Positions 1 to 10,962 of a stretch of DNA of 64,000 bases are shown here, in pieces. The stretch lies in contig JASIRB010002767.1 in assembly GCA_030323885.1 (NCBI GenBank), positions 1-64,000 of the forward strand. The letters are read 5' to 3'. Each line of letters opens with the position of its first letter. Positions within the stretch are counted from its first letter, which is position 1. The translations under genes and the position numbers were made by a program. The notes under the pieces are model-generated. The model was not told the origin of the DNA and ran no database searches. It saw only the letters and a list, made by a program, of their open reading frames with translations. This DNA comes from Branchipolynoe longqiensis. Lineage: Eukaryota > Annelida > Polychaeta > Phyllodocida > Polynoidae.

Positions 1-149
1 ATAAGGCGATCAGGTGGTATGGCCGAGATCCGCTCACGGGGACAGGTCTCTGGGTAACGCGACACTTGGAGAAAGTGCGATAACATTCGCTCCCCTAGTC
101 ACGTCTAATGTCACGTCTAATGTCACGTCCGGTTCACCACCAGGTAACT

Positions 150-985
150 CAGGCTTAGAGGAGGGAGCAGAGGGAAGAGGAGGGGGGGCGGAGGGGGGAT
201 GGGGAGGGGCAGGGGGGGGGAGTGGGATGGTGGGAATGGGGCTGGGTGAGGAGAGTGAAAGGGATGGAGATGGATAGGGGTAGGAGGATCGGGGATGGAG
301 GATGGATGGGGAGAGTGAGAGGTTGAGGGGGGAGGGGAGACGGACGGAGGGGGAGGGGACGGGGGGAGAGATGGAGGGGCAGATGAGGGGGATGAGTGGA
401 GGCAGAAGGTTGAGGAGGGGGGGGAGGGAGAACGAGGGGAGAGCGGAAGGGGAGAGGACCAGGTAACTCCGGTTAGGGAGGAGGGGGAAAAGGGGGATAG
501 AGGGGAGGGAGAGGGGGTGAGGAAGGTGGTGGAAGAGTGTAGACAGTAAGCGGTTGGTTGGGGGGTGAAGAGCGGAGCGGAAGGGGGGAAGAGCGGGGAG
601 TGGAAGGGCAGATTGGTGGATGGGGGGAAACCAGGTTTGAGAGGGGAGTGGGGAGGGGAGAAGAGGGGGAAAGGGAGGGGCAGCTGTAGTGGAGGGGGTC
701 AATTGGAGAGGGCTTGATGTGAGTGATGGGGAAAGGTGGAGTGGGAGCGATGAGGACCGGGGGAGGGGGAGGGGTGGAGAGGGGATTGGAGTGAGGCTGG
801 AGAATGGGGAATGGAGAATGGAAGAGGGGGAGGGAGAGGGAGAGAGGGTAGAGGATGGAAGAGGAGAAGGTGAGGTGAAATGTCTTGGGGAGGGTGAGGG
901 TGAGGGGGGATGAGGAGAGTGAGGGGTTGGGGAGGGGGACGGGATGGGGAGGAGGAGAGTAGAAGGAGAGTAGAAGGAGGGCTCG
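150..985. repeat. G/A-rich polypurine tract
   Basis: The + strand is almost entirely G and A with runs such as GGGGAGGGG and AGAGGGGGAGG, and no fixed unit length. Both strands carry long open frames because stops are rare in polypurine DNA, but the translations are proline/serine- or glycine-rich low complexity and are not taken as genes. The tract could form triplex or G-quadruplex structures (inference). Confidence 0.85.
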
Positions 986-1134
986 GGGATCAATCCAAAA
1001 GGAATTGTTGCTGTAAGTGATTAGGCGCTACACACAGCGTTATCCCTGCATTGATATGGGATGGTTTACGGTTGCCATGACAACAGTGCAACAGATATTT
1101 CTTTATTCTTTGCGCACAACACACGACGGGACCC

Positions 1135-2690
1135 CTCCTGCCGCCCCCCAACCCCAACCCCAACCCCCAACATTCAACGTCAACCCCCAAACCTCAACCC
1201 CAATCACCAACCCCAACCCCCATCCCCAATCACCAACCCCCAACCCCCAACCCCAACCCCAATCACCAACCCCCAACCTCCATCATAGACCCACAACCCC
1301 AACCCCCAATCAGGAACCACAACCCCCAACCCCCAACCCCCAACCCAACCAACCCAACCTCCACCCCACACCCCTAACCCCAACCACCCAACCCAACCCC
1401 CAACCCCCCAACCCCCCAACCCCCAACCCCAACGCCCAACCCCAACAACCTAAACCCCCAACAACCCACCCCCAACCCCCAACCCCCCATCCCCCAACCC
1501 AACCCCATCCAACCCCCAACCCCCCCCAATCCCCCAACCCCAACCCCAACCCCCAACCCCCAACCCCCAACCCCCAACCCCAACAACACCCAAACCCCCA
1601 ACACCAACCCACCCCCATCCCCAACCCCCCCCAACCCCAACCCCCACAACCCCAACCCCCAACACCACAACCTACACAGTAACCACAAACCCACAACCCA
1701 ACCCACATCCCCCAACCCCCCAACCCCCAATTCCCAACCCACAACCCACAACCTCAAACCCACAACCCACAACCCACAACTCACAACCCAACCCCCAACC
1801 CCCAACCCCCCAACCCCACTCCCAACTTAACACACCCACCAACCCACAACCCCCAAACCCCCAACCCCCCAACTCGAAAACCCCCCCAACCCACTCCAAT
1901 CCCCAACTGCAACCCAACCTCCAATCACCAACCCCCAACCCAAACCCCAATACCACCCCCAACCGCATCCCAATCCACCACCCCAACCCCAACCCCAGCC
2001 CAACCCCCCATCAACCCCCAATCCCCAACCCCCCTTCAACCCCAACCCCCAACCATCCATCAACCCCAACCCCCATTCCCCAACCCCCAACCCCCCAACC
2101 TCAATCCCGACCCCAAACCCAACCCCCAATCACAAACCCCCACCCCAATCACAAAACCCAACCCCAATCAAACCCCCAACCCCAACCCAATCAGCAACCC
2201 ACCCAAAAAAAACCCCCCAATCCCCAACCCAACCCCCCCAACCCCCAACCCCCACCCCAACCCAAACTCCAACCATCAACCCCAACCCCCCAAACCCACC
2301 CCAACCCCCAACCCCCAACCCCCAACTGCAAACCCCAAACCACAACCCCAACACCAACCCCCAACCACCAACCACAACCACCAACCCCCACCACCAACCC
2401 CCCCCAACCACCAAGCCCCCCAACCCCAGTGCCCAACACACAACCCCCAACCCCCAACCCCAACCACCAAGAGCCGAATGCAACCCCCTAACTCCCAACC
2501 TCATTGCCCAACCCCCCCCAACCCCCAATGGCAAGGCCAAACCCCAACCACCATCCCCCCCCAATGCCCAACCCCCAATCCCTGCTCCCCAACCCCAACC
2601 CCTTAAACCCACCCCAAGCCCAACCCTTTAAACCCAACCCCCAACCCCAACCCACAACCCACAACCCACAATCCCCAACCCACAATCCGG
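1135..2690 (+). repeat. CCCCAA-like degenerate minisatellite
   Basis: About 1.55 kb consists of CCCCAA, CCCCCAA and CCCAA units with occasional ATCA or ACAA variants. The C-rich strand is always the + strand. The opposite strand reads TTGGGG-like, similar to ciliate telomere units but not to the metazoan TTAGGG. The proline/glutamine and glycine/tryptophan open frames over it are composition artefacts. Confidence 0.9.
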
Positions 2691-2717
2691 CTTCCCAAAC
2701 AGAACATCAACGATCCA

Positions 2718-2900
2718 ACTCCAGGAGAATCAAACAAATGACTTCCATAATTGATACCTGTCGCTACCTAACCTGGCGGCCGGCATGAATAGGATAGGGC
2801 AATGCCCAGTTTGCTCAGAATCAGGATAATGTGACAGGGTGGGATATTGGGTCATGATGCCAGTGGCATGGTCTCCCAGTGAGGCAGCACTATGAAGCCA
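2718..2900 (+). mobile_element. SINE-A fragment (head lost)
   Basis: It matches the SINE-A body: AATGACTT, ATTGATAC, GGATAATGTGAC, GTGGGATAT and a GGCAGCACTATGAAG block in order. The tRNA-like head is replaced by the end of the CCCCAA tract and the 3' tail is missing, so the copy is truncated at both ends. Confidence 0.7.
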
Positions 2901-3224
2901 CATGCCTAATTTGCTTGAAAGAATGAATATCTGGATGTTAGTTGGTCCATTTAGTATTATCGCAACATAGTCTTCTCTGAAGAGATGAGAATTGCGCATT
3001 TACATTCAATCAAAAGCCGGCCATAGGGTTGGTGCCACCCCGGTAAAGCTGTACTTTGACGCTGTTACAAGTGTACGTTACAAACATTTAACACTGACAT
3101 GGCACCCCCCCCCCCCCCTAGCACGTGGCACCCCGGGTGACTGCCCGAGGTGCCGTTACCTTCAGCTGGCCCCACATACAATGCAGCGTAAACTTATAAA
3201 CTACACTTTTTGTTACCACTATTG

Positions 3225-3929
3225 GTGATGTCACATTACGATGCATCGCGCAAACATACATCAACATATGTGATTCGTTGCTGCTATGTCGGGATATGAC
3301 GCTATGCGTTACACATGCGTTAGGCGCTCGCTGGTATACATCAATGTATGTCGATGTTCGTCGAGATACGGCATCGCATGTCAAGGGGTCGGCAAAGTTT
3401 TGTGCATGCACACAACTTTTGATGTATGACAACGTTCAACGACATGTTGATTTTACATCCGCCATCCATTATGTATGCATTAGGCATATGTCGATGTATG
3501 TTTGACGAACGTTAGAGAAACATTGTTCACTATGTTGCACTACATTGACCTACTTTAATGGCAGTGGGAACGACAGTCTGTGTACTGACAACATACGGAT
3601 AACGTATGCCTAACATACATCTAATGTACATTTAGCATTCCTCCAGCGTGTCTTGACATATGTAACGTACGACGCGTAGTTCTGGCGATCGCATAACATA
3701 TATAATGTTCACCGGCGTTCTGTGAACATACTGTGAGCGTTATTCAAGCATTCTTCGCCAGGAGGTACGTTAGCCATATGTTGGTCATACATTGGCCATA
3801 TGCTGTGTATACAGTATGTATATATTCAACTTTGCCCCCACGCCGAAAAGTGTGATGCTTCTCAACGTAAAAAAGTGATTTTACGCGTTGGCGGCGCGCT
3901 GGCGAGATGCATCGTAATATAACAGGGCC
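3225..3929 (-). mobile_element. Non-autonomous TIR element, GTCACATTACGA type
   Basis: The ends are inverted repeats: TGTCACATTACGATGCATC on the left and GATGCATCGTAATATAACA on the right. The interior is about 700 bp, rich in ACGT/CATATG-like words and free of long coding frames. The whole element is a diverged copy, in opposite orientation, of the element at 13580-14304. The two share a block containing TTTGTGCATGCACA and a poly-G/C run next to GCCGAAAA. No clear target duplication is visible. The superfamily is not assigned. Confidence 0.75.
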
Positions 3930-3949
3930 ATCTGTAGTGAGTACTGTAA

Positions 3950-4065
3950 ATAAAAAGAATTGTTTGTAAATACATATCTACCTGTAACACTTCCGGTCGG
4001 AAGACCAGTGCTATGGCACTGACTAAAGATATATATGAATAACATTCATTTACCAAAAAAAAAGG
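3950..4065 (+). mobile_element. LINE-type 3' tail fragment (element X relative)
   Basis: GGAAGACCAGTGCTATGGCA followed by CTGACTAAAG and a final poly-A matches the last ~110 bp of the duplicated elements at 16928 and 46112. The GGAAGACCAGTG/GCACTG part can fold as a small hairpin. It is a 5'-truncated insertion directly beside the TIR element at 3225. Confidence 0.6.
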
Positions 4066-4273
4066 AGAATCACCCACTCGTCACATGGCATATGTGCAAT
4101 TCTTTATAAACAAGTTTACATTGCTTCTTTTTCATCGGGATGTCATTACATTGGGAAGCACATACCAAATTCTATTTCTTCTGACAGCCAATGAGTGATA
4201 ATACTTAACAGACATGGCTGGCTCTAGAACTAGAAGTGTACATGGGGGATGGGGGAAGTTTGCAGGAGTTGGT

Positions 4274-4600
4274 TGTTGGAGTCTTAAATCCTGGCAACAT
4301 CTAAGGTCATATCAGGACAGGTACCAACTTGTGACAGTGAACACTCATAGGAACATTATAGTGCCGGCCCACTGGGAAATATGGGTGTTGGCACCATGAT
4401 CCAATATCCCTGACAAACCATTATCCTGACATGGAGCCAACCAGTCCTTGCATTATCCTAATAATGCCGTGCACCCGGCTAGGTAGCGATAAGTATCAAT
4501 TCGGTAAGTCATTGGTTTGTCTCGACCGGGAACCAAACCCCGGTCCGGTCCTTCCGCACGCGAGGCCTGCGCTCTATGGATTAGGCCACCGCCCCCGATC
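4274..4600 (-). mobile_element. SINE-A, near full length
   Basis: Read on the minus strand it has a tRNA-like head (GGATTAGGCCACC region in reverse), a B-box-like segment, the AATGACTTAC / GATACTT body, the GGCAGCACTATAA-type block and the tail GATATGACCTTAGATGTTGC. It is diverged, so it is probably an old copy. Confidence 0.8.
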
Positions 4601-5001
4601 TGGAAGGGGGGGGGGGCGGAGCTGGGAGGGGATAGTCATGTGGGGGTGAGGGGGGGGGGTACCTCAGAGGGAGCTTATTTGTATTTTAGGAGTACCACGT
4701 GGTCTGGTTTAGTAGTAAACGCGCCACCTATTGTGGAGGGAAGGTTCACCCCCAGGCCACCAGAGGGGGTAACTGTCAAGTGGCTCGGCTCAGGAACGAG
4801 GGGCCCAATTCAAAAGGATACAAATATCTCCCCTGTGATTGAAGTCCTGATATCGTGATATCGGCGGGATCATGATAGATTGCCAGTCAGATCCGCTTTT
4901 AGTTGCCCTGAAGGGTGTGGTGGTGTATGGATACGCCCCACCCCCACCTCACCCCCCACCTCACCCCCACCACCACCACCATCCCATCCCATCCCCCAAA
5001 T
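4601..5001. other. Unassigned spacer
   Basis: No coding frame or repeat family was recognised. It contains a poly-G run, a short C/A-rich stretch at 4925-4990 and two CTCF-like motifs, annotated separately. Confidence 0.5.
4721..4769. promoter_or_regulatory. Pair of CTCF-like motifs
   Basis: GCGCCACCT at 4721-4729 is the reverse complement of the Drosophila CTCF core AGGTGGCGC. CCACCAGAGGGGG at 4757-4769 resembles the vertebrate CTCF core. Binding is not demonstrated by sequence alone. Confidence 0.3.
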
Positions 5002-5050
5002 CCGGCCCTGGTGGCTGAATCGGTAGAGCGCAGGCCTCCCGTGCGAGAGA
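5002..5050 (+). mobile_element. SINE-A head fragment
   Basis: Only the tRNA-like 5' part is present (GGTGGCTGAATCGGTAGAGC, A-box region), followed at once by a SINE-B copy in the opposite orientation. Confidence 0.65.
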
Positions 5051-5292
5051 TTTTGTTGTTGTTTTTGTGGTACATTAGTTGATAAAGCAGGGGAAATTTC
5101 AATCGTGGATGATTGGTCTTCCTCATTCCACTGCTCCTTGCCCTATCCTAATAATGCCGAATGCCTGGCTAGGAAGCAACAAGTATAAATTTGTAAGTCA
5201 TTGGTTTGACTCGACCAGGGTTCAAATCCACGATCCCACGATCTACCAACACTGGATATGGACGCTCTAACTCATATGGCCATCCCGTCTGG
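5051..5292 (-). mobile_element. SINE-B
   Basis: On the minus strand the order is a head with TATGAGTTAGAGCG, a B-box region, the shared SINE-A middle (GACTTACAAATTTATACTTG) and then a different tail: GGAGCAGTGGAATGAGGAAG, ATTGAAATTTCCCCTGC and TTTATCAACTAATG. This alternative tail defines SINE-B. Other copies are at 29393, 21790 and 38990. Confidence 0.75.
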
Positions 5293-5296
5293 TTAA

Positions 5297-5573
5297 GTTC
5301 GAGAGTTTGATTCCCGGTCGAGTCAAACTAATGACTTACAAAATTAATACTTGTCGCTTCCTAGCTTCACGCTTGGCATTAATAGGATAGGGTTAGCTCA
5401 GCAATAGAATAATGTGACAGAGTGGGATATCGGGTCATGGTGCTGGCAGCCTGGTCTCCCAGTAGGGCATCACTATAAAGTCGCCATGAGTTCACACTGT
5501 CACAAGTCAGTACCTGTCTTGATATGACCTCAGATGTTGCCAGGACGTAAAATTCCAACAACGAACCAACCAC
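5297..5573 (+). mobile_element. SINE-A, head truncated
   Basis: It starts at the B-box/GAGTCAAAC region and runs through the full body to the tail GATGTTGCCAGGACGTAAAA, ending in CCAACAACGAACC. A CA-rich tract follows directly after the 3' tail. Confidence 0.85.
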
Positions 5574-5603
5574 CGTTCCCTCCCCCAAAAACCACCAGTT
5601 TCA

Positions 5604-5945
5604 CACACATGAAACATGCACATGCACACATGCACACACACGCACACACGCACACGCGCACACACACGCACACATGCACACACACACACACGCACACACG
5701 CACACATGCACACACATGCAAACACCCACATGTGCACACGCACACATGCACACACGCACACATGCACATATGCACACACGCACACACACGCACACACACG
5801 CACACATGCACACACGCACACATGCACACACATACGCACACACACACATGACACACGCACACACGCACAGATGCACACACGCACACACGCACACACGCAC
5901 ACACGCACACACGCACACACGCACACACGCACACACGCACAGGTA
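5604..5945 (+). repeat. CA-rich minisatellite (ACGCACAC/ATGCACAC)
   Basis: Alternating purine/pyrimidine units of ACACGC and ACATGC run without a break. It lies immediately 3' of a SINE-A tail and may have grown from that tail. The His/Thr- and Cys/Val-rich open frames over it are artefacts. Alternating CA/CG is compatible with Z-DNA (inference). Confidence 0.9.
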
Positions 5946-6104
5946 CATCACAAAAACAAACCCCACATCAAAAGAAAAACAACCCTTCCTGAATATCAGC
6001 AAGCAGACCAGAGCCAAGTACAAACTATTAAAAAGTCCTCATATGACATTAAATGTTGCCAGGACGTAAAACTCCAACAACCTACCGATCAGCAAACTGT
6101 TACC
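5946..6104 (+). repeat. Linker plus SINE-A tail, first copy of a duplicated unit
   Basis: It contains CAACCCTTCCTGAATATCAG and CAGACCAGAGCCAA, then a SINE-A tail fragment with GATGTTGCC-type sequence. The same order recurs at 7176-7320 after the second CA tract, which is evidence for a larger tandem duplication. Confidence 0.75.
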
Positions 6105-6428
6105 GGATGCTGTGAGTGAATCGATGATGGCACAGGCTTCCCATGTGAGAGTTTGGGAGTTTGATTTCCGGTCGAGTCAAAACAATGACTTACAAAATTG
6201 ATACTTGCTAGCCAGGCGCTTGGCATTAATAGGATAGGGCAAGGACTGGTTTGCTCAGAATCAGGATAATGTGACTGAGTGGGATATCAGGTACTGGTAC
6301 TGGTAACATGATTTCCCAGTGGGGCAGCACTATAAAGTTGATATGAGTGTGCACTGCCACAAGTTGGTACCCGTCCTGATATGGGCTTAGATGTTGCCAG
6401 GACGTAAAATTCCAACGACCAACGAATC
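6105..6428 (+). mobile_element. SINE-A, full length
   Basis: A degenerate head (GTGAGTGAATCGATGATGGC), a B-box-like GGGAGTTTGATTTCC, the body and the tail GATGTTGCCAGGACGTAAAA are all present. It is followed by the second CA tract. Confidence 0.85.
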
Positions 6429-6465
6429 CCCTCCCCATTAAGCACAACCTTCACGCACCTGAACG

Positions 6466-7175
6466 ACGCACACACAGACAGGTGCAGACATGCAGACATG
6501 CAGACAGGCACACACGCACACATGCACACACACATGCACACACACATGCACACACACATGCACACACACATGCACACATACACACATGCACACACAATCA
6601 CGTGCACACCCACACACACACATGCATATGCGCCCACGCACATACACGCACATGCACACATGCACCTGCACACATGCACACACGCAGACACTCACACACT
6701 CACACATGCACACACGCGCACACATACACACATGCCGACATGCACACCTATGCTCAAACATGCACACGCACACACACTCACACGCACATACCCACATGCT
6801 CACACATGCACACATATGCACATATGCACACATGCACACACGTGCACACACATGCACACACATGCACACACGCACACATACACACATACACACACAAGCA
6901 CACATGCACACACATATGTACACATGTACACATGCACACACAAAAACACATGCACACACACCCACACACACATGCACACACCAACGGACATATGCACACA
7001 CGCGCACACACATGCACACATGCACACACCCATGCACATATGCACACATGCACACACATGCACACACACGTGCACATACACTTGTGCACACATACACACA
7101 CATGCACGCACACACACATGAACACACACACAGCCACGCACACACGCGCACAGACGTGCACACGCATACACATGC
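6466..7175 (+). repeat. CA-rich minisatellite, second tract
   Basis: About 710 bp of ACACATGC, ACACGC, ACATAC and ATATGCAC units. It is longer and more varied than the tract at 5604 and sits in the same place relative to a SINE-A tail. Translations are low complexity and not genic. Confidence 0.9.
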
Positions 7176-7320
7176 AGCTTTACAAATCAGAAAACTACTA
7201 AAAGAAAGCCACCCTTGATGTATATCAACAAACAAACCAGAGCCAACTTCAAAATGTTAAACTGTTCTGATCTGACCTTAGATGTTGCCAGGACGGACAA
7301 CTCCAACAACCAACCACCAA
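7176..7320 (+). repeat. Linker plus SINE-A tail, second copy of duplicated unit
   Basis: CACCCTTGATGTATATCAAC, AACCAGAGCCAA and a SINE-A tail follow in the same order as at 5946-6104. Confidence 0.75.
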
Positions 7321-7330
7321 ACCGTTACCA

Positions 7331-7655
7331 GACGTTGTGGCCGAATGGATGAAGCGCTGGTTTCCCATGCGGAAAGTCTGGGGTTCGAATCTCAGCCGAG
7401 TCAATTCTATGACTTACAGAATTGACATGTATCACTCCAGAGCCGAACACTCGGCATTGATAGGATAGGGCAAGGACTGGTTAGCGCAGTATCAGGATAA
7501 AAAATGATTAAGTGGGATATTGAGTCACGGTTCTGATGGTATTATCTCCTAGTGAGGCAACACTATACAGTCAACATGAGTGAGCACTGCTACAAGTTGG
7601 TGCCCGTCCTGATATGACCTCAGCTTGCTAGGATGTAAAACCCCAACAAATATAC
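7331..7655 (+). mobile_element. SINE-A, full length
   Basis: Head TGGCCGAATGGATGAAGCGC, B box GGGGTTCGAATCTC, body and tail are present. The tail has lost part of the GATGTTGCC motif. It has the clearest tRNA-like promoter boxes of the three copies in this duplicated region. Confidence 0.85.
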
Positions 7656-7850
7656 AAACTGTTGCTATTGCATAAAGTAGACTCAATATTGACATAACCC
7701 AAATATTTAGCCAATGCAGGACATCTCCATCCGTGACCCAATATCTGCCTGCCTGGATTCCTACTGATACCAAACACAGCAGTGAGATTTTGCCGCTAAA
7801 AGTTACTAATTTTTCAAAACGTTGACAATCTCCTTCCAAACTTCATTGGA

Positions 7851-8077
7851 AATGTTGACCTCTCAGGCATGGAACCACAAGCGTGCATTCGAATCCTGCT
7901 TGAGGTGCAATATTTTCTATTTTCATGGTATTGTTGCTATGACCAGGATCCTCTAACGAGCTATATGTTGTAGGGTTGTTAGATATACCCTGTGTAAAGT
8001 GCATTGTCTGTATGTATGTAATCGTAAGCATTAAATCACTTAAGAATTTCACAGGTATGAGAGTAAGTAGTCAGCAG
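7851..8077 (+). mobile_element. SINE-C body, partial
   Basis: TGACCTCTCAGGCATGGAAC, a degenerate B box (CATTCGAATCCTG), GCAATATTTTCTATTTTCAT, GACCAGGATCCT, ACCCTGTGTAAAG and GTATGTATGTAATCGTAAGC follow the order of other SINE-C copies. The A-box region is deleted. It runs into the 87-bp array. Confidence 0.7.
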
Positions 8078-8398
8078 TGACCCCTCAGGCAAGGAGCCAC
8101 ATAGACAGGTTGGCGTGGGTAGGATGATTGCATCAGGGAACCTAGGTGGTGTAGTAGTCTGCACTGACCTCTCAGGCAAGGAGCCGCATAGACAGGTGGG
8201 CGTGGGTAGGATGATTGCAACAGGGAACCTAGGTGGTGTAGTAGTCTGCACTGACCTCTCAGGCAAGGAGCCGCATAGACAGGTGTGCGTGGGTAGGATG
8301 ATTGCAACAGGGAACCTAGATAGTGTAGTAGTCTGCACTGACCTCTCAGGCAAGGAGCCGCATAGACAGGTAGGCGTGGGTAGGATGATTGCTTCAGG
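8078..8398 (+). repeat. 87-bp tandem repeat, ~3.7 units, SINE-C leader derived
   Basis: CTCTCAGGCAAGGAGCC recurs at 8081, 8168, 8255 and 8342, an exact 87-bp period. The unit is the SINE-C 5' leader plus the start of its A-box region (CCTAGGTGGTGTA). Because 87 is a multiple of 3, a frame stays open with a 29-residue repeat, but nothing suggests it is translated. Confidence 0.9.
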
Positions 8399-8624
8399 GC
8401 TTTATTTATATATGGACCTGCTGTTTCCTTTCCCGTGCATATATCTGTGATGTAGAAATGCACTCTGGCATTCCGCCACAAGTACCCACTACCACCTGAG
8501 CATCCTCTCAGAAGAAGACTTAGTGCGGCTGTATAATTAATTACCAGCAGCGGTACGTCATGGCGACTCTTCAAACACGCCTCTCGCTCTCAGAACTCTG
8601 CCTTCACCTGTCGTTAAATATAAC
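8399..8624. other. Unassigned spacer
   Basis: Short unique-looking DNA between two tandem arrays. Nothing was recognised. Confidence 0.4.
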
Positions 8625-10345
8625 CCCTCCAATCCACATCCACCCACACTCATACCTACACCCACACCCACCCACATCCACTTACACCCACCCACATCAA
8701 CTTACACCCACCCACATCCACTTACACCCACCCACGTCCACATACATCCACCCACACCCACCGACACCAACCCACACCCACACTCACACCCACCCACATC
8801 CACTTACACCCACCACATCCACTTACATCCACCCACACCCACCCACACCCACACTCACACTCACATCCACCCACATCCACTTACACCCACCCACTCCACT
8901 TACACCCACCCACATCAACTTACACACCCACCCACGTCCCACATACATCCACCCACACCCCACCCACCACCACACTCAACCCACCCACATCCACTTGCAT
9001 CCACGATAACCACACCCACACCCCACCCATCCACATTCATACTCACTACACACATCCACTGTTACTCCCACCCACCTTTACACCCACCCACACACCCACA
9101 TCTCCAACCACACTCACAACCCACCCCACACCCACTTACACCCACCCACATCCACTTACATCCTCCCACACCCACCCACATTCACACTCACACCCACACC
9201 AACCCACATCCACTTACACCCCCACATCCACTTACATCCACCCACACCCACCCACCACCCACCCACACTCACACCCACACCCACACCCACCCACATCCAC
9301 TTACACCCACCCACACCCACTTACATCCACCCACACCCACCCACACCCACACCCACCCATATCCACTTACACCCACCCACACCCACACTCACAACCACCG
9401 ACATCCACTTACACCCACCCACATCCACTTACAACCCACCCACACCCATACTCACCCCACACACCTAACCACTTCCCCACCCACACCCACACTCACAACC
9501 ACCACAGCCACACCCACACTCACCCACCAATACCCACATCCACGCACACCCACCCACCCACCCACACCCACACCCATACCCACACCCAGACCAACCCATA
9601 TCCACTTACCCACACCCACACCCACACTCACATCCACCCACAGCCACACCCACACTCACCCACCAACACCCACATCCACCCACACCCACCCACACCCACC
9701 CACACTTATACCCACACCCAGACCCCACCCACATCCACTTACACCCACCCACACTCACACTCATATCCACCCACAGCCACACCCACACTCACCCACCCAC
9801 ACCCACATCCACCCACATCTACCACCACACACCCTAACCCATAATTACCCACACACCCACACCCACATCCACCCAAATCCACCCACACCGACCTACACCC
9901 ACTCACACCCATACCCACATCCACCCACACCCATCCACATCTACCCACATACACCCACACCCACACCTACCCACACACACCCACACCCACCCACACCCAT
10001 ACCCACACCCACACCTACCTGCACTCACCCACACCCACCCACACTCACCCACACCCATAATTACATCTACCCACACCCACCCACACCCACGTCAACACAC
10101 ACCCACCCATATCTACCCGACACACGCACCCACACCTACCCACACCTACCCACCCACATCCACACTCACATCCACCCACCCCCACACCCACACTCACCAC
10201 CAACACCCACATCCACCCACACCTACCCACTCCCACATCCACACCGACCCACATCTACTCACACCCACCCACACCTACCCACACACCCACAACCACACCC
10301 ACCCACACCCTCCCACACCCTCCCACACCCACACCACACAGTGCA
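8625..10345 (+). repeat. CACCCA-based minisatellite
   Basis: About 1.7 kb of CACCCACATCCACTTACACC-like units with CACCCA hexamers, more regular at the left end. The + strand is almost free of G. It ends just before a SINE-A whose 3' tail faces it. Confidence 0.9.
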
Positions 10346-10431
10346 TCATCACCCAACCGTGACGGACCTGCGTCTGAGGTGACATTTGTGATCAGCCACA
10401 TGAAAGGGATCCCAGAGGGTCGGTCGGTTTT

Positions 10432-10600
10432 TGGGGGTTTTACGTCCTGGCAACATCTAATGTCATATCAGGACGGCTACTGACTTGTGACAGTGCGCAC
10501 TCATGGCGAGTTTATAGTGCTGCCCCACTGGGAAATCAGGCCGCCAACACCATGACCTGATATCCCACCCAGTCACATTATCCCGAACAAGGGCCTAATT
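10432..10600 (-). mobile_element. SINE-A, 3' half
   Basis: From the left (3' end): TTTTACGTCCTGGCAACATC, then the GCACTCATGG block, CCCCACTGGGAAATCAGG and TCACATTATCC. The head half is missing. Confidence 0.8.
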
Positions 10601-10632
10601 GGCCGAATGAGCTGAGGGGTGCGTGTGTTAGT

Positions 10633-10962
10633 TTGTTGGGGTTTTACATCATAGCAACACATGTGGTTATATAAGGTCGGTCACCGACTTGCGACAGTGA
10701 GCACTCATAGTCATAGTGACATTATATTGCTGCACCACTAGGAAATCAGGCCGCCGGCACCATGACCCGATATCCCACTCAGTCACATTATCTTGATGCG
10801 GAGCTAACCAGTCCTTGCCCTATCCTATTAATGCCGAGCACCAGGCTCGGAAGCGACAAGTATCAATTTTCATAAAGTCATTGATTTGACTCAACCTGGA
10901 ATTAAACTCCCGACCTTCCGCACGGGGGGCCTGCGCTTTACCGATTCGGCCACCGCGCCCGG
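10633..10962 (-). mobile_element. SINE-A, full length
   Basis: The tail is degenerate (TTTTACATCATAGCAACA). The body and head are intact, with CTGCGCTTTACCGATTCGGC giving an A box and GGAATTAAACTCC a damaged B box on the minus strand. Confidence 0.85.

Noticed and set aside
34..993. Minus-strand 319-residue Pro/Ser frame
   Set aside because: Low-complexity translation of the G/A tract, no recognisable domain.
1017..1682. Long proline/glutamine-rich open frame
   Set aside because: It is the direct translation of the CCCCAA tract. All frames on both strands are open with repetitive products.
5507..7235. Cys/Val-rich and His/Thr-rich frames up to about 265 residues
   Set aside because: They are the six translations of CA/TG repeats. 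No domain, start context or sequence outside the repeat supports a gene.
8036..8574. Repeat proteins with a 29-residue period on both strands
   Set aside because: The 87-bp array is in phase with codons. Both strands are open, and the unit is a SINE leader.
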